A stretch of DNA of 8,372 nt from positions 1-8,372 of the forward strand of contig DASWRT010000218.1 in assembly GCA_036403035.1 (NCBI GenBank), given 5' to 3'. The DNA comes from DASWRT01 sp036403035. GTDB lineage: Bacteria; Pseudomonadota; Alphaproteobacteria; ATCC43930; CGMCC-115725. This document shows, in pieces, positions 5,764-8,372 of this stretch. A model generated the notes under the pieces. The model had not been told where the DNA came from. It searched no databases and saw only the letters and a list, made by a program, of their open reading frames with translations. How positions within the stretch are numbered: position 1 is the first letter of the stretch; every line of letters begins with the position of its first letter. The translations under genes and the position numbers were made by a program.

Positions 5764-6972
5764 TTATTGCTTCATCTTGGCGCGGACGACCTTGTCGCCG
5801 GCCATGTCGTCCTCGTGCGCATAGACGACGCGGTCGCCCTTGACGACGCCGAACACCGGGATGTTCGACGTGATCGCCTCGTGGTCGTCCTTGCTGAACG
5901 GGTGATCGTAGACGGTGACGACGCCCTCTACCTTCTCGTTCAGATTCTCCAAAGCGTCGTGGATCTTGCGTCCGTTGGTCGAACCGGCTTGCTTGATCGC
6001 CGCCGCGAGCACGTACGCCGAGTCGTAGCCCTGCGCGGCCGAGACCGCCGAGGGCATGCGGTCGACATTGTAGGTTTTCTGGTAAGCCTCGATGAACGCC
6101 TTGCGTTTCGGCGTGTTGGGGTTCTGGATGAAGGTCTGCGGCATCATCGCGCCTTCGCCGTTCGCGCCGGAATTGTCGATGTAGCTCGACATCGCCAGCG
6201 TCCAGCTGCCGATCATCGGCACCTTCCACCCCAGCTTCGCCATGCCGTTGGCGATCTGCGCCAGCTCAGGGCCGATGCCGTAGGTCAGAATGGCGTCGGC
6301 GCCGGCCTCCTTGGCGCGGAGCAGCTGGGCCGTCATGTCGACGTCCTTGATGTTGAACTTCTCGATCGCGACCGGCTTGACGTTCAGCTTGGCCAGTTGC
6401 TTTTCCAGGTCCTCGCGGCCGAGCTGGCCGTAGTTCGTCGAATCGGCGAGGATCGCCGGCTTCTTGAAGCCCTGACGCTTCACCGCCTCCTCGGCGATCA
6501 TGCCCGCCTGGATCGTGTCGTTGGCGGAGAACCGGAAGACGTAGTTGGCCTTGTATTCGGGCGGCACGAACTGCTTCGTGATGAGGCTGCCGGTCGCCAC
6601 GTTGTTGAGGACCGGGATCTCGGCTTCCTCGTAGAAGCGCTGCGAGGCGAGCGCGACGCCGGTGTTGATGTAGCCGAGCGTCGCGACGACCTGCTCCTTG
6701 TTGATCAGCTCCTGCGCGATCTGCACGCCCAGCGTGTTGTCCGCCTGGTCGTCGCGCTCGACGAGTTCGATCTGCCGGCCGAGCACGCCACCGGCCTTGT
6801 TGATTTCGGACACCGCCAGCTTGACGCCGTCGCGCATGCTGACGCCCATCGACGAGGAGCCGCCGGTGAACGGGCCGGACAGGCCGACCTTGATCGGATC
6901 GGCCGCGAGCGCCGACCCGGCGCCGAGGGCGACGGCCGCCGCCGCCAACAAAATTGCCGTGTACGTCTTCAT
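5764..6972 (-). CDS. livK: Periplasmic substrate-binding protein of the branched-chain-type (HAAT) ABC importer
   Basis: This 402-residue secreted protein has a clear Sec signal peptide: MKTY, a hydrophobic run, then ALA at 21-23, with likely cleavage before or after A24. The mature part opens ADPIKVGLSGPFTGGSSSMG, followed by GVKLAVSEINKAGGVLGRQIELVERDD, the usual start of a type I periplasmic binding fold in the Leu/Ile/Val family. Later family-like segments are NTGVALASQRF (about 103-113), ANDTIQAGMIAEEAV, LADSTNYGQLGRE and AQGYDSAYVLAAAIKQAG. It would capture the solute in the periplasm and hand it to LivH/LivM. The symbol is by family only: many members bind aromatic acids rather than amino acids, and the adjacent aromatic-CoA oxygenase hints at an aromatic ligand. 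It is first in the importer gene order, and the two hairpins downstream suggest it is made in excess. The ATG at 6972 is supported by a strong Shine-Dalgarno and by the signal peptide starting directly there. Confidence 0.92.
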   Translation of the reverse strand: MKTYTAILLAAAAVALGAGSALAADPIKVGLSGPFTGGSSSMGVSMRDGVKLAVSEINKAGGVLGRQIELVERDDQADNTLGVQIAQELINKEQVVATLGYINTGVALASQRFYEEAEIPVLNNVATGSLITKQFVPPEYKANYVFRFSANDTIQAGMIAEEAVKRQGFKKPAILADSTNYGQLGREDLEKQLAKLNVKPVAIEKFNIKDVDMTAQLLRAKEAGADAILTYGIGPELAQIANGMAKLGWKVPMIGSWTLAMSSYIDNSGANGEGAMMPQTFIQNPNTPKRKAFIEAYQKTYNVDRMPSAVSAAQGYDSAYVLAAAIKQAGSTNGRKIHDALENLNEKVEGVVTVYDHPFSKDDHEAITSNIPVFGVVKGDRVVYAHEDDMAGDKVVRAKMKQ

Positions 6973-6977
6973 CTAGG

Positions 6978-6986
6978 TCTCCCTTT
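6978..6986 (-). promoter_or_regulatory. Strong ribosome binding site of the binding-protein gene
   Basis: The minus strand reads AAAGGGAGACCTAG before ATG, with GGGAG centred about 8 nt upstream. It is the clearest Shine-Dalgarno on the importer operon and fixes the start at 6972. The contrast with the weak site before livH fits a binding protein produced in excess. Confidence 0.7.
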
Positions 6987-7059
6987 TTGTACGTCGAAAA
7001 TGTGCCGAACCAATCGCGAGCGAAGAGGCATGCAACAGGACTTAGCCCGATGCGGTTGA

Positions 7060-7072
7060 CTGGTCAGACCAG
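7060..7072. promoter_or_regulatory. Palindromic operator resembling FadR-type GntR sites
   Basis: CTGGT-CAG-ACCAG is a perfect 13-bp hyphenated palindrome containing TGGTCNGACCA, the core shared by operators of FadR-subfamily (FCD-domain) GntR regulators; the E. coli FadR consensus has the same CTGGTCNGACC core. Outside it TTG and CAA form a looser, asymmetric extension (7056-7077). It lies 87 bp upstream of the importer's first gene and about 350 bp from queA, so the importer is the likelier target. Members of this regulator family often sense organic or aromatic acids. No regulator gene is in the window. Confidence 0.55.
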
Positions 7073-7422
7073 AACAACCCGCACCGGCGTGTTCCGCGCG
7101 CGTATGAGTGCGATTAATGACGTTGCAGCACGACGACTTCATCCACCCTGGGTTTCGAGAGCCGGTACTGCGCATCAGCCCCATTCTTGCATCTTGTGGC
7201 GGGAAGTATGGAGAAACACGCTCGCGAATCAACTGACTCTTATCAAGAGGGCCACCAAACCGGCTGCCGATACGCCGCAGGTAGCATGCACGCCACGACG
7301 CCGGAGTAGGTAACTAACGCTGTCGGGGTAGCTTTTTCGCCGGAATGCCGCGCAGCGCACCCTCGATGCGAAGCGGGTTGGGGCTTCCACCGCGGGTCCG
7401 GAGCCGCTACTCACCAGCCGCC

Positions 7423-8372
7423 ATGCGTGTCGACGACTTCAATTTCGACCTGCCGCGGGAACGGATCGCCGACCGTCCGGCGGAACCGCGCGACGCGTCG
7501 CGCCTGCTTGTCGTCGGTGCCGAGCCGGAGGGTGGGGGCGGCGGTGGCGCACGCCTCGCCGACCGGCGGATCGCCGACCTGCCGGACCTGTTGCGGCCCG
7601 GCGACCTGTTGGTCTTCAACGACACCCGCGTCATCCCGGCCCGCCTCGTCGGGCGTCGCGGCGCCGCGATCGTCGAGGTGACGCTGCATCAGGCCATCGG
7701 CCCGGACTCCTGGTGGGCGTTTGCGCGCGGCGCCCGCCGCCTGCGGCCAGGCGATCGGGTCGTCTTCGCCGAGCCGTCGCCGTCTGAAGACTTCGCGGCG
7801 ACGGTCGCGGAGAAGAGCGAGAAGGGCCAGATCCTGCTTCGCTTCGACCGCGCCGGCGCCGCTCTCCGCGCCGCGCTCGACCGCTACGGCTCGATGCCGC
7901 TGCCGCCCTACGTCAAGCGTCCGCGCGGCGGCGATCCCCAGGACCGCACGACATACCAGACGATCTTCGCGGCCAAGGACGGGGCGGTCGCCGCGCCCAC
8001 CGCCGGCCTGCACTTCACCGACCGTCTGCTTGCGGCGCTCGACGCCGCCGGCATCGGACGGGTGACGGTGACGCTGCATGTCGGCGCCGGGACTTTCCTG
8101 CCGGTCAAGGCCGAGGACACGCGCGACCACCGCATGCACAGCGAGACCGCGTTCCTGACCGAGGAGACTGCAGCGCGGATCAATCGGGTCCGCGCGGCGG
8201 GCGGCCGGATCGTCGCCGTCGGCACCACCAGCCTGCGGACGCTGGAGAGCGCCGCCGACGAGAGCGGCCGGGTTGCCGCCTTCAGCGGCGATACCGATCT
8301 GTTCGTCACTCCCGGATACCGCTTCAAGGCGATCGATCTGTTGCTCACGAACTTCCACCTCCCGCGCTCGAC
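7423..8372 (+). CDS. queA: S-adenosylmethionine:tRNA ribosyltransferase-isomerase (QueA), 3' end missing
   Basis: The 316 codons visible run off the right edge; the family is about 340-360 residues, so roughly the last tenth is missing. Typical QueA segments appear in order: the N-terminal MRVDDFNFDLPRERIADRPA with SRLLVV (26-31), GDLLVFNDTRVIPARL at 60-75, PLPPYVKRP at 159-167, APTAGLHFT at 191-199, VTLHVGAGTFLPVK at 216-229, DHRMHSE at 235-241, VGTTSLRTLE at 266-275 and LLLTNFHLPRS at 306-316. The enzyme moves the ribosyl part of S-adenosylmethionine to 7-aminomethyl-7-deazaguanine at the wobble position of tRNAs for Asp, Asn, His and Tyr, giving epoxyqueuosine. The ATG at 7423 matches the family's N-terminus, although no good Shine-Dalgarno precedes it. 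A run of six glycines (37-42) in the loop after the first strand looks like a local low-complexity insertion. It is transcribed away from the importer and has no evident functional link to it. Confidence 0.96.
   Translation, partial: MRVDDFNFDLPRERIADRPAEPRDASRLLVVGAEPEGGGGGGARLADRRIADLPDLLRPGDLLVFNDTRVIPARLVGRRGAAIVEVTLHQAIGPDSWWAFARGARRLRPGDRVVFAEPSPSEDFAATVAEKSEKGQILLRFDRAGAALRAALDRYGSMPLPPYVKRPRGGDPQDRTTYQTIFAAKDGAVAAPTAGLHFTDRLLAALDAAGIGRVTVTLHVGAGTFLPVKAEDTRDHRMHSETAFLTEETAARINRVRAAGGRIVAVGTTSLRTLESAADESGRVAAFSGDTDLFVTPGYRFKAIDLLLTNFHLPRS

Larger units (their letters stand above)
6973..7422. other. 450-bp divergent intergenic region between the binding-protein gene and queA
   Basis: No convincing gene or RNA is seen. 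The left part holds the importer's leader and ribosome binding site (6978-6986) and a GntR-type palindrome (7060-7072). A small inverted repeat, CTCTT-ATC-AAGAG, lies at 7237-7249. Base composition is less GC-rich in 7090-7330 than in the flanking genes, as expected for regulatory DNA. Both flanking genes must be started from here, but no clear -35/-10 pair could be picked for either. queA also lacks an obvious Shine-Dalgarno. Confidence 0.6.

Noticed and set aside
6993..7007. Sigma-54-like element (CGGCAC-N5-CGAC) on the minus strand before the binding-protein gene
   Set aside because: The essential GC of the -12 element is GA here, and the site is too close to the RBS to leave a usual leader.
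5767..7059. Plus-strand open frame of 430 codons opposite the binding-protein gene
   Set aside because: Shadow frame; the minus strand encodes a full secreted binding protein with signal peptide and RBS.
7208..7309. A 33-codon plus-strand open frame in the intergenic region before queA
   Set aside because: The purine-rich stretch is directly against the ATG, codon use does not resemble that of the neighbours, and no recognisable product is seen.
7317..7416. Possible tRNA 3' end, suggested by CACCA at 7412-7416 before queA
   Set aside because: No acceptor stem, T-arm (GGTTCRA) or anticodon arm could be fitted to the preceding bases.
7411..8358. Minus-strand open frame of 315 codons opposite queA
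   Set aside because: Antisense shadow; the plus strand carries all QueA family segments in one frame.

Overview
The window comes from a GC-rich bacterium, most likely an alphaproteobacterium. Third codon positions are almost all G or C, a perfect CtrA-type box (TTAA-N7-TTAAC) lies in one intergenic gap, and the gene families resemble those of soil alphaproteobacteria that degrade aromatic compounds. The species cannot be fixed from the sequence.

Reading the minus strand from right to left, there is a complete branched-chain-type (HAAT) ABC importer. It consists of a periplasmic binding protein (5764-6972), a LivH permease (4762-5634), a fused LivM permease-LivG ATPase (2733-4757) and a LivF ATPase (1992-2714). 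Two strong hairpins fill the gap between the binding-protein gene and livH, a usual place to lower expression of the membrane genes relative to the binding protein. After livF comes an unrecognised 129-residue protein (1551-1940) with the CtrA-like box just upstream. Next is the N-terminal two thirds of a flavin monooxygenase fused to an old-yellow-enzyme domain (1-1397, cut by the left edge). This is the architecture of 2-aminobenzoyl-CoA monooxygenase/reductase, also annotated as 'bifunctional salicylyl-CoA 5-hydroxylase/oxidoreductase'. It has its own promoter-like region with an AT-rich palindromic operator.

The right end holds the plus-strand gene queA (7423 to the right edge, incomplete), a tRNA queuosine-modification enzyme with no evident link to the importer. 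The 450-bp gap between the binding-protein gene and queA carries a perfect 13-bp palindrome resembling operators of FadR-type GntR regulators, 87 bp upstream of the importer's first gene.

The simplest reading is an uptake-plus-catabolism locus. The importer may bring in an aromatic acid such as anthranilate or salicylate, which is then made into a CoA thioester and hydroxylated by the fused oxygenase. The link between importer and enzyme is inferred from adjacency only. The gene families are known. The parts most worth a second look are the three palindromic regulatory sites, the paired hairpins, the extra membrane segment in the LivM-LivG fusion, and the small unknown gene.
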